From CALDSL01 sp039810245 (GTDB lineage Bacteria > Chloroflexota > Anaerolineae > Anaerolineales > Anaerolineaceae): a stretch of DNA of 64,000 nucleotides. The stretch covers positions 514,585-578,584 of the forward strand of contig JBDHWQ010000001.1 in the NCBI GenBank assembly GCA_039810245.1. The letters are read 5' to 3'. The notes below the pieces were generated by a model. The model was not told where the DNA came from. It made no database searches and worked only from the letters and a program-made list of their open reading frames with translations. Positions 8,330-18,461 of the stretch are shown here, piece by piece (within the stretch, counting starts at the first letter, position 1; each line of letters starts with the position of its first letter). The translations under genes were made by a program, and so were the position numbers.

Positions 8330-9217
8330 ATGCAACTTGAAACTGAAATCCATCTCCCTGTTGTGCGGCCCAGTGAATCGCCCTGGCGGCGCAGCCTGCA
8401 CACCCTGACCACCAACCGCATGGCAATGGCCGGGCTGTTGATCATTGTGTTCTGGGCCATCGTGGCCGTGGCCGCACCGCTGATTGCGCCGTATGACCCG
8501 TTCGCGCAAAAGATCGTTGACAGGCTGCAGGGGCCATCCGCGGCACACCTGTTTGGCACGGATGAGCTGGGGCGCGACGTATTTTCGCGCGTGGTCTACG
8601 GCGCGCGCATCTCGCTGCCCATTGGGCTGGTGGTGGTGGTGTTCGCGATGGTAATCGGCTCAGCCATCGGCGCATCCGCCGGCTACTTTGGCGGGATTTA
8701 CGATCTGCTGATTATGCGCCTTGCGGATATCACCCTGGCGTTCCCATCCATCGTGCTTGCGCTGGCCATCGCCGCCGTGCTGGGCCCAAGCCTGCGCAAT
8801 GCGCTGATCGCGATGATGCTGGTGTGGTGGCCGCAGTACTCGCGCCTGGCGCGCGGCCAGGTGCTGAGCGTGAAGAATAACGAGTACGTGGCCGCCGCCG
8901 AGGTAGTGGGCGTACCCGGGCTGCGCATCCTATTCCGGCACATTCTGCCCAACACCTTTGGCCCCATTCTCGTCAAGGCCGCGCTCGACGCCGGAAGCGT
9001 GATCCTCACCATCGCCGCGCTGAGCTTTATCGGCCTGGGCGCGGTGCCGCCCACGCCCGAATGGGGCGCGATGGTATCGCTGGGGCGCTTCAAATTCTAC
9101 AACTGGTGGCTGACCACCTTCCCCGGCCTCGCCATCCTGACGGTGGTGTTGGGCTTCAACTTCTTCGGCGATGGCGTCCGCGACGCCTTCGACCCGCGCA
9201 CCAATACCAAAGCTTAA
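8330..9217 (+). CDS. Oligopeptide ABC transporter permease, DppC/OppC family
   Basis: 295 residues. After a short cytoplasmic N-terminus comes a first helix, then the extracytoplasmic YDPFAQ segment and the family motif HLFGTDELGRDVFSRVVYGA. The EAA loop is NEYVAAAEVVGVPGLRILFR, and the end GDGVRDAFDPRT is the standard DppC C-terminus. The ATG at 8330 directly follows the previous stop; the same frame is open upstream but overlaps the permease gene. No DppD/DppF ATPase follows: a strong terminator closes the operon, so the ATPases must be encoded elsewhere or shared with another importer. Confidence 0.88.
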   Translation: MQLETEIHLPVVRPSESPWRRSLHTLTTNRMAMAGLLIIVFWAIVAVAAPLIAPYDPFAQKIVDRLQGPSAAHLFGTDELGRDVFSRVVYGARISLPIGLVVVVFAMVIGSAIGASAGYFGGIYDLLIMRLADITLAFPSIVLALAIAAVLGPSLRNALIAMMLVWWPQYSRLARGQVLSVKNNEYVAAAEVVGVPGLRILFRHILPNTFGPILVKAALDAGSVILTIAALSFIGLGAVPPTPEWGAMVSLGRFKFYNWWLTTFPGLAILTVVLGFNFFGDGVRDAFDPRTNTKA

Positions 9218-9226
9218 GACACAGAA

Positions 9227-9270
9227 CAAAAAGCAGGGCTGCGCCGGTCTCGGCGCAGCCCTGCTTTTTG
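9227..9270. terminator. Bidirectional terminator between the importer and fhs
   Basis: A perfect 20-base inverted repeat (9227-9246 and 9251-9270) with a GTCT loop, A-run on the left and T-run on the right, placed between convergent genes. It should stop transcription from both sides. Confidence 0.85.
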
Positions 9271-9280
9271 TTTTCATCGC

Positions 9281-11209
<1,929 letters not shown>

Positions 11210-11547
11210 GAAGGCATCTCCTTGGGGTAAATACGTTTTCCGCGCACTGCCGCACGCCTTCTCCATTTATCGAAACCGGCGCGCTTCAACACACTGCGAA
11301 TTGGCTGTATGTATTTGGGCGATCACCACCCAATCAACGAACGGGGAATACTCCCTGTATTATGGAGCAGGTCAGTCGGAAACGCAAGGGGTTAATTGTA
11401 TGACAACTGGAAAAAGGTACTTAAAAAGCAACCTGCTCCAGAGCCGCCCAAAGCTCCGCGCAGGTTGATTTAAGGAGAATGCTGAATTCTTTATAACCAG
11501 CCAGGTTAAACGCCATATGAAGGCCAGTTAAGCGCCAGATAAGAAAA
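11210..11547 (-). other. 338-base leader/intergenic region upstream of fhs
   Basis: No gene is visible. The region contains a minus-strand promoter candidate (11359-11387) and a 10-base inverted repeat (11363-11372 / 11431-11440, TGGAGCAGGT and its complement) separated by 58 bases. No THF riboswitch or other known RNA pattern was recognised by eye. Confidence 0.4.
11359..11387 (-). promoter_or_regulatory. Candidate fhs promoter
   Basis: Read on the minus strand: TTGCGT, 17-base spacer, CATAAT. The -10 is one base off consensus and spacing is ideal; the -35 matches only TTG. It would give a leader of about 140 bases before fhs. Confidence 0.4.
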
Positions 11548-12168
11548 TCAACCGATCAGGCGGGCAATGTCCGTTTCGGAGATTGCGCCCGCGCGCAGGA
11601 TGCGCGCCTGCTCACCGGTGCAGTCCACCACGGTGGATGGCACGCCGCCCGGCGCGATGCCACCATCCAGCACCAGCGCGATGCGCCCGTTGAGCTGCGC
11701 AAGAACATCTTGCGCGCTGCGCGGATTCTCCTGCCCGGATAGGTTGGCCGAAGTGACTGCCAGCGGGCCGGCCTGGCGTAACAGTTCCAGCGCAAAGGGA
11801 TGGTCGGGCATGCGCACGCCCACGGTGGGGATGGGTGAAAGCACATCCGGCAGGTCGGGGTGACGCGGAACCACCAGTGTCAACGCGCCAGGCCAGTAAC
11901 GTTGCGCCAGCACTTGCGCAGTAGGCGTCAGCAGCAGCGCCACCTGGTGCAACTGGTCCAACGTGCCAATCAGGACGGGGATAGCCTTGGTAGTCTCGCG
12001 GCCTTTGGCATCATAAATGCGTTCGATGGCTGTGGCCTCAAATGCCAGCGCTCCCAGCCCATACACGGTATCGGTTGGAAAGGCCACCAGGCCACCTACC
12101 GCAAGCACGGCCAGCGCGGTTTCCAGCGCCTTTGGATCCTCGGTCGAAAGTACGCGCGTCTCGGTCAT
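11548..12168 (-). CDS. tsaC: L-threonylcarbamoyladenylate synthase (YrdC domain)
   Basis: 206 residues comprising a single YrdC domain: LAVGGLVAFPTDTVYGLGAL with the KGRETTKAIPVLI nucleotide site, and SANLSGQENPRSAQDVL further on. The enzyme makes threonylcarbamoyl-AMP from Thr, bicarbonate and ATP, the first step of t6A37 modification of ANN-decoding tRNAs. Length fits TsaC rather than the longer Sua5 form. The ATG at 12168 follows GAGG by five bases; a GTG two codons earlier is possible. It is the last gene of prfA-prmC-tsaC, a cluster widely conserved in bacteria. Confidence 0.9.
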   Translation of the reverse strand: MTETRVLSTEDPKALETALAVLAVGGLVAFPTDTVYGLGALAFEATAIERIYDAKGRETTKAIPVLIGTLDQLHQVALLLTPTAQVLAQRYWPGALTLVVPRHPDLPDVLSPIPTVGVRMPDHPFALELLRQAGPLAVTSANLSGQENPRSAQDVLAQLNGRIALVLDGGIAPGGVPSTVVDCTGEQARILRAGAISETDIARLIG

Positions 12169-12183
12169 GTGCACCTCGTGGGG

Positions 12184-13044
12184 TTAATTGTATACCGATT
12201 CCACCTGCAGCAGGCGCGGCAAGCCGGCCAGGTCCCGCAGCAGCGCGACTCGTGCACCGGGTAGCAGCCGCGCTGCCTGCGCCGGGGCGGCCTGCCCATG
12301 ACCAGCTTCCACTTCTAGCAGCAGCAGCCCGCCCGCTGCCAGCAGCCGCGGCGCATCTGCCAGCAGCCGGCCTACCAGCGCAAGCCCATCTGCCCCGCCG
12401 TCCAGCGCAAGGCGCGGCTCATGGCGCGCAACATCCAGCCCATCCAGCTTCGCGGTGGGGATATATGGGAGGTTGGCGCACACCAGGTCCAGCGGCCCGG
12501 CGGCCGCGCCCAGCACGTCCATCTGCGCCAGGGTTACCCGCCCGGCAAGGCCAAGCCGCCCGAAGTTCGCTTTGGCAACGCGCAGCGCTGCCGCGGAGCG
12601 ATCGGTGGCCAATACATGCACCTGCGCTGCATGCCTGGCAAGCGCGGCAGCAATGCAGCCACTGCCGGTACCCACATCCGCCGCCCGCGTCCGCCCGGGA
12701 TGCGTGCGCAGCCAGTCCAGCGCGGTGTCTACCAGCAGCTCGGTCTCCGGGCGCGGGATGAGCACATCCGGCGTGACGGCAAAGTCCATACCATAAAATT
12801 CCCAGCGTCCCAGCAGGTACGGCAGCGGCTCGCCGGCAGTGCGCCTCGCCAACAGGTCTTCATATGCACCCGCTTCCGCCTCGCTGACGGGCAGCTCCGG
12901 GTGCGCCAGCAGGGCTTCGCGCGGCTGGCCCAGCGCGTGGCCGAGCAAGGATTGCGCCTCGCTCAGTGGCGCGTCGGCGATATTCACCAGGGCCGCGCGG
13001 CCGCGCGCCAGCCATTCGGCGCGGCTACGATTCGTCGTCGTCAT
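12184..13044 (-). CDS. prmC: Release factor N5-glutamine methyltransferase
   Basis: 286 residues. PrmC methylates the Gln of the GGQ motif of release factors using SAM. Visible: N-terminal helical domain, LLGRWEFYGMDFAVTPDVLI with the PRPETELLVD motif, SAM loop VGTGSGCIAAALA, and the catalytic-site motif written ANLPY (Asn191-Leu-Pro-Tyr194) where NPPY is usual. The start at 13044 overlaps prfA by 20 bases; the open frame further upstream lies in prfA and is not protein-like. Position directly behind its substrate gene supports the call. See findings for the motif change. Confidence 0.9.
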   Translation of the reverse strand: MTTTNRSRAEWLARGRAALVNIADAPLSEAQSLLGHALGQPREALLAHPELPVSEAEAGAYEDLLARRTAGEPLPYLLGRWEFYGMDFAVTPDVLIPRPETELLVDTALDWLRTHPGRTRAADVGTGSGCIAAALARHAAQVHVLATDRSAAALRVAKANFGRLGLAGRVTLAQMDVLGAAAGPLDLVCANLPYIPTAKLDGLDVARHEPRLALDGGADGLALVGRLLADAPRLLAAGGLLLLEVEAGHGQAAPAQAARLLPGARVALLRDLAGLPRLLQVESVYN

Positions 13045-14113
13045 CCACCCCGGCCGCCGAAAGCCGCTCGGACTCATCCCGCAGCGACAGTTCCTCGATG
13101 AACACATCCAGGTCGCCATCCATCACTGCGCTGATGTTGAACGACGAGACGTTGATGCGGTGGTCGGTTACTCGCGACTGGGGATAATTGTAAGTGCGGA
13201 TTTTTTCTGAGCGCTCGCCGGTTCCCACCTGTGAGCGGCGCGCTTCTTCGCGCTCCTGCTGGCGTTTCTGTTCTTCCATTTCGTACAACCGCGCGCGCAG
13301 GATGCTCATGGCGCGCATGCGGTTCTGGAGTTGCGAGCGCTCGTCCTGGCAGGCGACGACGATGCCCGTGGGCAGGTGCGTGATGCGCACCGCGGTGGCG
13401 TTCTTCTGCACATTCTGTCCGCCCGCCCCCGAGGAACGGAATACGTCCATGCGAATTTCGTTCTCCGGGATCTGGATGTCCACATCCTCGACTTCGGCCA
13501 GCACCGCTACGGTGACGGTTGAAGTATGGATGCGCCCAGACGCTTCGGTAGCCGGCACGCGCTGCACGCGGTGCACGCCCGATTCGTATTTCAGCTTGGA
13601 ATACGCGCCCTTGCCCTTGATCAGCATCACAATTTCTTTGTACCCGCCGATGCCGGTCTCATTCTGCGACAGCACTTCAATCTTCCATCCACGCCGCTCG
13701 GCAAACCGGGTATAGATGCGCACCAGGTCAGCGGCAAACAATGCGGCTTCATCGCCACCCGTGCCGGCGCGGATTTCCAGGATCACGTTGCGCTCGTCGC
13801 GCGGGTCTTTGGGGATCAGCAGGCTTTTCAGGCGCGCTTCCATCGGCGCTACCTGCGGCTCCAGCTCTTCCAGCTCCGCCTGCGCCAGCATGCGCATATC
13901 TTCATCCTCTGCGGCCTGCAGCTCGCGCGCCTGGTCGATGCGCCCCAGCAGGTCGCGGTATTCGCGCGCGGCCTGCACCACCGGCTCCATCTCCGAACGT
14001 TCTTTCGCCAGCTCGGCCGCGCGTTGATAATCGGTGGCCAGCTCTTCGAGCTCTTTTCCCAGGGCTTCGTAATGATCTTCAATCCCGCTTACTTTTTCCA
14101 GCATTTCGGACAT
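13025..14113 (-). CDS. prfA: Peptide chain release factor 1
   Basis: 362 residues. RF1 identity rests on the PAT stop-codon recognition motif (RVPATEASGRIHTST) and the GGQ hydrolysis loop (Gly231-Gly232-Gln233, in GAGGQNVQK). It reads UAA and UAG and releases the nascent chain. The residues after GGQ (NVQKNATAV) differ from the usual HVNKTDSAV but keep the pattern. The ATG at 14113 gives the standard length; GTG at 14137 in the same frame is less likely. An extended -10 promoter lies 60 bases upstream, and prmC and tsaC follow in the same transcription unit. Confidence 0.95.
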   Translation of the reverse strand: MSEMLEKVSGIEDHYEALGKELEELATDYQRAAELAKERSEMEPVVQAAREYRDLLGRIDQARELQAAEDEDMRMLAQAELEELEPQVAPMEARLKSLLIPKDPRDERNVILEIRAGTGGDEAALFAADLVRIYTRFAERRGWKIEVLSQNETGIGGYKEIVMLIKGKGAYSKLKYESGVHRVQRVPATEASGRIHTSTVTVAVLAEVEDVDIQIPENEIRMDVFRSSGAGGQNVQKNATAVRITHLPTGIVVACQDERSQLQNRMRAMSILRARLYEMEEQKRQQEREEARRSQVGTGERSEKIRTYNYPQSRVTDHRINVSSFNISAVMDGDLDVFIEELSLRDESERLSAAGVDDDDES

Positions 14114-14172
14114 ACGCCGTATTCGTTCCTTAATCACGCCAGCAGCGTGGAAATTATTTCGGTACCTGCCGA

Positions 14173-14181
14173 ATTATACCA
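14173..14181 (-). promoter_or_regulatory. Extended -10 promoter of prfA-prmC-tsaC
   Basis: On the minus strand TGGTATAAT (TATAAT at 14173-14178) lies about 53 bases before the prfA start after allowing for the start site. No clear -35, which fits the extended -10 type. Confidence 0.5.
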
Positions 14182-14334
14182 GCGAACCCGACCAACCTTC
14201 GACAAAGCATTCGCATAATTGCCTGGATAATGATAAACTTCACAAAGCAATCAGAACGATTCACAATCGTTTGTTTCCCCAACATCCCGTATCATTTTCA
14301 AAGCGTTATATCTCGTGCAAGAAGGAGCAGCTCT

Positions 14335-15735
14335 ATGAACGTGCAAACACTGTCGCAATGGCAGTTTGCAATTACCTGCGTGTACCACTTCTTCTTCGTG
14401 CCGCTCACCCTGGGACTATCGATCCTGGTGGCGGTGATGGAAACGCAATGGGTGCGCACCGGCAACCCGGTCTATAAAGCCATGACCAAATTTTGGGGCA
14501 AGCTGTTCCTCATCAATTTCGCCATGGGCGTGGTCACCGGTATCGTGATGGAATTTCAGTTCGGCATGAACTGGGCCAGCTATTCGCGCTACGTGGGCGA
14601 TATTTTTGGCGCGCCGCTGGCAATTGAAGCCCTGCTGGCCTTCTTCCTCGAGTCCACTTTCCTGGGCCTGTGGATCTTCGGTTGGGATAAAGTCTCGAAG
14701 GGCGTGCACCTGGCCGCGATCTGGCTGGTGGCGCTTGGTTCGAATATCTCCGCGCTGTGGATCCTGATCGCTAACTCGTTCATGCAACAGCCAATCGGCT
14801 ACCGCATCGAAGGCGGGCGCGCGGTGATGGAAGACTTCGGCGCGCTGGTCTTCAACCCCAACGTGTGGGTGCAGTTCCCGCACGTGGTCACTGCCGGGCT
14901 GGTAACAGCGTCATTCTTTATCCTGGGCATCAGCGCCTACCACCTGGTGCGCAAACACCAGCCGGAATTCTTCCAGCATTCGTTCCGCATTGCCACCGTG
15001 GCCGGCTCCATTGCCATCCTGCTGGTCATCCTCGTCGGCCACAGCCAGGCGCAGCACATGGTGCGCACCCAGCCGATGAAGATGGCATCCGCCGAAGCGC
15101 TGTGGGAAACCGCCAACCCGGCGTCCTTCTCGCTGCTCACCATCGGCGATGAGGCCAACCGCCGCGATGTGTTTGCCATCCGCATCCCCAACCTGCTCAG
15201 CTTCCTGGCTTACAACCGCCTGGACGGCGAGGTAAAGGGCATCAACAACCTGCAGGAAGAATATGAAGCCAAATACGGCCCGGGCGATTACGTGCCGCCG
15301 GTGGCGGTGAGCTACTGGACCTTCCGCTTTATGGTAGGCGCGGGGTTCCTCATGCTGGGCATCGCCTTCTACGCGCTGTTTCACGTGATGCAGGGCAAAG
15401 ACCTGAGTAAGATCAAGTTCCTCAGCCTGTTCCCGCTGGCCATCGCCCTGCCCTACGTGGCCAATTCCACCGGCTGGATGCTGACTGAGATGGGCCGCCA
15501 GCCGTGGATTGTCTTTGGGCTGCTCAAAACCGAAGACGCGTATTCCGGCGCGATTACGCCCGGCATGGTGCTGACCACGCTGGTGCTGTTCACCCTGCTG
15601 TACGGGCTGCTGGCCGTGGCGGATGTGTACCTGCTGCGCAAATTCGCCGTGGCCGGGCCGGAAAAACCGCAGCCCCCGGCGCGCAAGCACGCATCCACCG
15701 CGCGCACCACCGACGAAGAAAGCTATTGGGAGTAG
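14335..15735 (+). CDS. cydA: Cytochrome bd quinol oxidase subunit I
   Basis: 466 residues with about nine membrane helices. Heme ligands by alignment to E. coli are His18 (TCVYHFFFVP, heme b595), His183 (QFPHVVTAG) and Met382 (GWMLTEMG), both heme b558. GRQPWIVFGLLKTEDA is the family signature. The quinol-binding Q loop is short, as expected for this length, rather than the long E. coli type. The oxidase reduces O2 to water with high affinity. The ATG at 14335 has AAGGAG upstream; the longer open frame is upstream DNA. It is followed ten bases later by cydB. CydX is not seen. Confidence 0.95.
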   Translation: MNVQTLSQWQFAITCVYHFFFVPLTLGLSILVAVMETQWVRTGNPVYKAMTKFWGKLFLINFAMGVVTGIVMEFQFGMNWASYSRYVGDIFGAPLAIEALLAFFLESTFLGLWIFGWDKVSKGVHLAAIWLVALGSNISALWILIANSFMQQPIGYRIEGGRAVMEDFGALVFNPNVWVQFPHVVTAGLVTASFFILGISAYHLVRKHQPEFFQHSFRIATVAGSIAILLVILVGHSQAQHMVRTQPMKMASAEALWETANPASFSLLTIGDEANRRDVFAIRIPNLLSFLAYNRLDGEVKGINNLQEEYEAKYGPGDYVPPVAVSYWTFRFMVGAGFLMLGIAFYALFHVMQGKDLSKIKFLSLFPLAIALPYVANSTGWMLTEMGRQPWIVFGLLKTEDAYSGAITPGMVLTTLVLFTLLYGLLAVADVYLLRKFAVAGPEKPQPPARKHASTARTTDEESYWE

Positions 15736-15744
15736 GAGCTCACC

Positions 15745-16761
15745 ATGGACCTGAATACCCTCTGGTTTGTGCTGATTGGCGTGCTGTACACTGGCTTCTT
15801 CGTGCTGGAAGGCTTTGACCTGGGCGTGGGCATGCTGATGCCTTTCCTGCGCAAAGACGACAACGGCCGACGCGTGATCCTCAACACCGTGGGCCCACAT
15901 TGGGATGGCAACGAAGTCTGGCTGCTGACCGCCGGCGGGGCTACGTTCGCCGCCTTTCCCATGTGGTATGCCACGCTGTTCTCTGGCTTTTATCTGCCGC
16001 TGTTCCTGATCCTGATCGGGCTGATCCTGCGCGGCATCGCCTTCGAGTTCCGCAGCAAGGATGAGAACCCGCGCTGGCGCAGCCTGTGGGACTGGGCCAT
16101 CGCCATTGGCAGCTTCGTGCCGGCGCTGCTGTTCGGCGTGGCTTTCGCCAACCTGGTGCGCGGCGTGCCGATCAATGCCGATTTCGAATACGCGGGCGGC
16201 TTCTGGAACCTGCTCAACCCCTACGCACTGCTGGGCGGGCTGGTATCGCTGTTCGGCTTCCTGATGCACGGCGCAACCTTCCTCAGCCTCAAGACTACGC
16301 AGAAACTGAGTGAGACCGCGCGGCGCTGGGCTTTGCGACTGTGGATCCCCACCGCCATCAGTATGACGGCTTATACCGTGTTCTCCTACTTCGAGCTGGA
16401 TGTAGTCAGCCAGTTGGGCCTCAACCCCGGCGTGGTGCCGATCACAGCCATCATTACCCTGTTCCTCTCGGGCTACTTCCTCAACCGGGGGCGTACTGGC
16501 TGGGCTTTCGTGATGAACGTGATCACCATCGCCTTTGCTACCGCTACCATCTTCTTCCAGTTGTTCCCCAACGTGATGCTCTCCAGCCTGGACCCGGCCT
16601 GGAGCCTCACGATCTACAACGCCGCGTCCAGCCCATATACGCTGCGGGTAATGTCCATCGTGGCGCTAATTTTTGTGCCGGTAGTGCTGGCCTACCAGGG
16701 CTGGACGTACTACATCTTCCGCCGCCGGTTGAATGAGAAGGGTGAAGCCCTGCACTACTAG
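15745..16761 (+). CDS. cydB: Cytochrome bd quinol oxidase subunit II
   Basis: 338 residues, about eight membrane helices. The start MDLNTLWFVLIGVLYTGFF followed by LEGFDLGVGMLMPFL is diagnostic for CydB, as are GPHWDGNEVWLLTAGG and the FRSKDENPRWRSLWDW loop. It pairs with CydA in the membrane. SD-like GGAG precedes the ATG. A long palindrome follows the stop. The CydDC exporter needed for bd assembly is encoded at 36433-39929. Confidence 0.95.
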   Translation: MDLNTLWFVLIGVLYTGFFVLEGFDLGVGMLMPFLRKDDNGRRVILNTVGPHWDGNEVWLLTAGGATFAAFPMWYATLFSGFYLPLFLILIGLILRGIAFEFRSKDENPRWRSLWDWAIAIGSFVPALLFGVAFANLVRGVPINADFEYAGGFWNLLNPYALLGGLVSLFGFLMHGATFLSLKTTQKLSETARRWALRLWIPTAISMTAYTVFSYFELDVVSQLGLNPGVVPITAIITLFLSGYFLNRGRTGWAFVMNVITIAFATATIFFQLFPNVMLSSLDPAWSLTIYNAASSPYTLRVMSIVALIFVPVVLAYQGWTYYIFRRRLNEKGEALHY

Positions 16762-16767
16762 AACCAA

Positions 16768-16813
16768 CCGATACAGCAAATCGACGGCGAGCGCCGTCGA
16801 TTTGCTGTATCGG
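16768..16813. terminator. 21-base perfect inverted repeat after cydB
   Basis: Arms 16768-16788 and 16793-16813 match perfectly around a GAGC loop. There is no T-run on either side, so it may be a Rho-independent terminator of unusual type or an RNA-stabilising hairpin. Confidence 0.55.
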
Positions 16814-16887
16814 GCAGGTTTTCACTATCGCTTTCAGCAAAGTTGGCGTAGAATCGGGGTAATCCATACCCCTGATTGAGGTGAATT

Positions 16888-17301
16888 ATGAGCTGCTGTA
16901 ATGAACGATCGGTTGTAACGACTGACCAGGCGCCCAAGGCCATTGGCCCGTACTCGGTGGCGATCAAAGCCGGCCATTTTGTGTTCACATCCGGCCAGAT
17001 CGGCTTGATCCCCGAGACCGGTAACATTATTGAAGGCGGCGTGGAAGCCGAAACCCGCCAGGCACTCACCAACCTGTCGCACGTGCTCGAAGCAGCCGGC
17101 ACCGGTCTATCGCGCGTGGTCAAGACCACTGTTTTCCTGCGCGATATGGGCGATTTCGCCAAAATGAACACCATCTACGGTGAATTCTTCCCGGCGGATG
17201 CCCCGGCGCGCTCGGCGGTGCAGGCCGCGGCGCTGCCCAAAGGCGCGGCGGTGGAAATTGAATGCGTCGCCCTGCTCGACGAAGACTGTGACTGCAAGTA
17301 G
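16888..17301 (+). CDS. ridA: RidA/YjgF-family reactive enamine/imine deaminase
   Basis: 137 residues. The family core is complete: APKAIGPYSVAIKAG, FTSGQIGLIPETG, ALTNLSHVLEAAG, and the active-site end ARSAVQAAALPKGAAVEIE with substrate-binding Arg108. RidA hydrolyses toxic 2-aminoacrylate-type intermediates in the cytoplasm. Two oddities are cysteine pairs at both termini (Cys3-Cys4 and Cys134/Cys136), outside the canonical core. The ATG has GAGGTG upstream. It stands alone, between cydB's hairpin and its own terminator. Confidence 0.9.
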   Translation: MSCCNERSVVTTDQAPKAIGPYSVAIKAGHFVFTSGQIGLIPETGNIIEGGVEAETRQALTNLSHVLEAAGTGLSRVVKTTVFLRDMGDFAKMNTIYGEFFPADAPARSAVQAAALPKGAAVEIECVALLDEDCDCK

Positions 17302-17377
17302 CGCGTGATGCTTCCCCCCGTACTGCCGCGCCGGATGCAACCGGCCCGGCCCACCGCAACTGACGATCAACACCCCC

Positions 17378-17414
17378 ACCAGGGGCGACCCGCAACCGGC
17401 GGGCTGCCCCTGGT
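17378..17414 (+). terminator. Terminator after ridA
   Basis: A 9-base stem (ACCAGGGGC / GCCCCTGGT) enclosing a further 5-base stem, followed by a short T-run. It lies between ridA and the glycosyltransferase operon. Confidence 0.5.
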
Positions 17415-17438
17415 TTGCGCGCCCAGGAGCGCCGCCTG

Positions 17439-18461
17439 ATGGCCCTCGTCTCAGTTATCGTCCCCTGTTACAATGAGGAGCGCACCATCCGGCTGCTGCT
17501 GGATGCGGTCTACCGCCAGACTTTTCCGCGCGAGCGCATGGAAGTAATCCTGGCGGACGGCATGTCGACCGACGGCACGCGCCGGCAGGTCGAGCTGTTC
17601 GCGCAGGAGCACCCCGATCTGGCGGTGCGCGTGGTGGATAACCTCAAACGAATTACACCTGCTGGAATAAATTGCGCCTTATCGAACGCACAAGGTGAAT
17701 ATATTATCCGGTTGGATGGTCATTCTATACCCTCCCCTGACTATGTCGAACGCTGCGTCAGCGCCCTGCGCGCCGGCGCGGGCGATAACGTCGGCGGGGT
17801 GTGGGAAATCCGCCCCGGCCGGCCGGGCTGGATGGCCGAGAGCATCGCCCTGGCGGCGTCGCACCCGCTGGGCGTGGGCGACGCGCTGTACCGTTTTCCT
17901 ACCCGCGCCGTCGCGCAGCGCGTGGATACCGTGCCATTTGGCGCCTTCCGCCGTGTCACCTTTGAGCAGATCGGCAACTTTGACGAGACGCTTCTTACCA
18001 ACGAAGACTACGAATTCAACGCGCGGCTGCGCCAGGCCGGCGGGCGCGTGTGGCTGGACCCGGCCATCCGCTCGGTCTATTTCGCCCGGCCGGACCTTCT
18101 TGCCCTTGCGCGCCAATACTTCCGTTACGGCTACTGGAAGCGCCGGATGCTGCGCCGCTACCCCGGCACACTGCGCTGGCGGCAGGCGCTGCCCCCGGCC
18201 TTTGTTCTCAGCCTGATTGTACTGGCCGCCCTTGCCATTGAATGGAATATGGCGCGCTGGCTGCTGCTGGCCGAAGTGCTGGTATACTTGATGGCGCTGG
18301 TGGTGGGCACGGCGCCCGCTGTGCTGCGCGGGCACAAAGACCCGCGATTGCTGCTGGGCGTGCCCGCAGCCATCGCCACCATGCATCTTTGCTGGGGAGC
18401 CGGCTTTCTGTGGAGCCTGCTGCGCCCCGCACCGAAACAGGAACGCGCACACACGCAATGA
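17439..18461 (+). CDS. Family 2 glycosyltransferase
   Basis: 340 residues. The N-terminal GT-A domain opens with SVIVPCYNEERTIRLLLD, continues with ADGMSTDGTRRQV and has the DxD-like metal site IRLDGHS. The acceptor region NEDYEFNARLRQAGG is typical of GT2. C-terminal hydrophobic helices (about residues 250-325) anchor it in the membrane. It probably adds sugars to a lipid-linked cell-surface glycan, fitting the following sugar transferase (ATGA overlap at 18458-18461). The ATG at 17439 has AGGAG upstream. The nearest common relatives are succinoglycan ExoA-like enzymes; the sugar is unknown. Confidence 0.85.
   Translation: MALVSVIVPCYNEERTIRLLLDAVYRQTFPRERMEVILADGMSTDGTRRQVELFAQEHPDLAVRVVDNLKRITPAGINCALSNAQGEYIIRLDGHSIPSPDYVERCVSALRAGAGDNVGGVWEIRPGRPGWMAESIALAASHPLGVGDALYRFPTRAVAQRVDTVPFGAFRRVTFEQIGNFDETLLTNEDYEFNARLRQAGGRVWLDPAIRSVYFARPDLLALARQYFRYGYWKRRMLRRYPGTLRWRQALPPAFVLSLIVLAALAIEWNMARWLLLAEVLVYLMALVVGTAPAVLRGHKDPRLLLGVPAAIATMHLCWGAGFLWSLLRPAPKQERAHTQ

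Noticed and set aside
14911..16269. 452-codon open frame on the minus strand across cydA-cydB
   Set aside because: Shadow frame rich in His/Gln/Ala; cydA and cydB are certain on the other strand.
16830..16890. TAGAAT near 16850 as a ridA promoter
   Set aside because: No -35 at a suitable distance.
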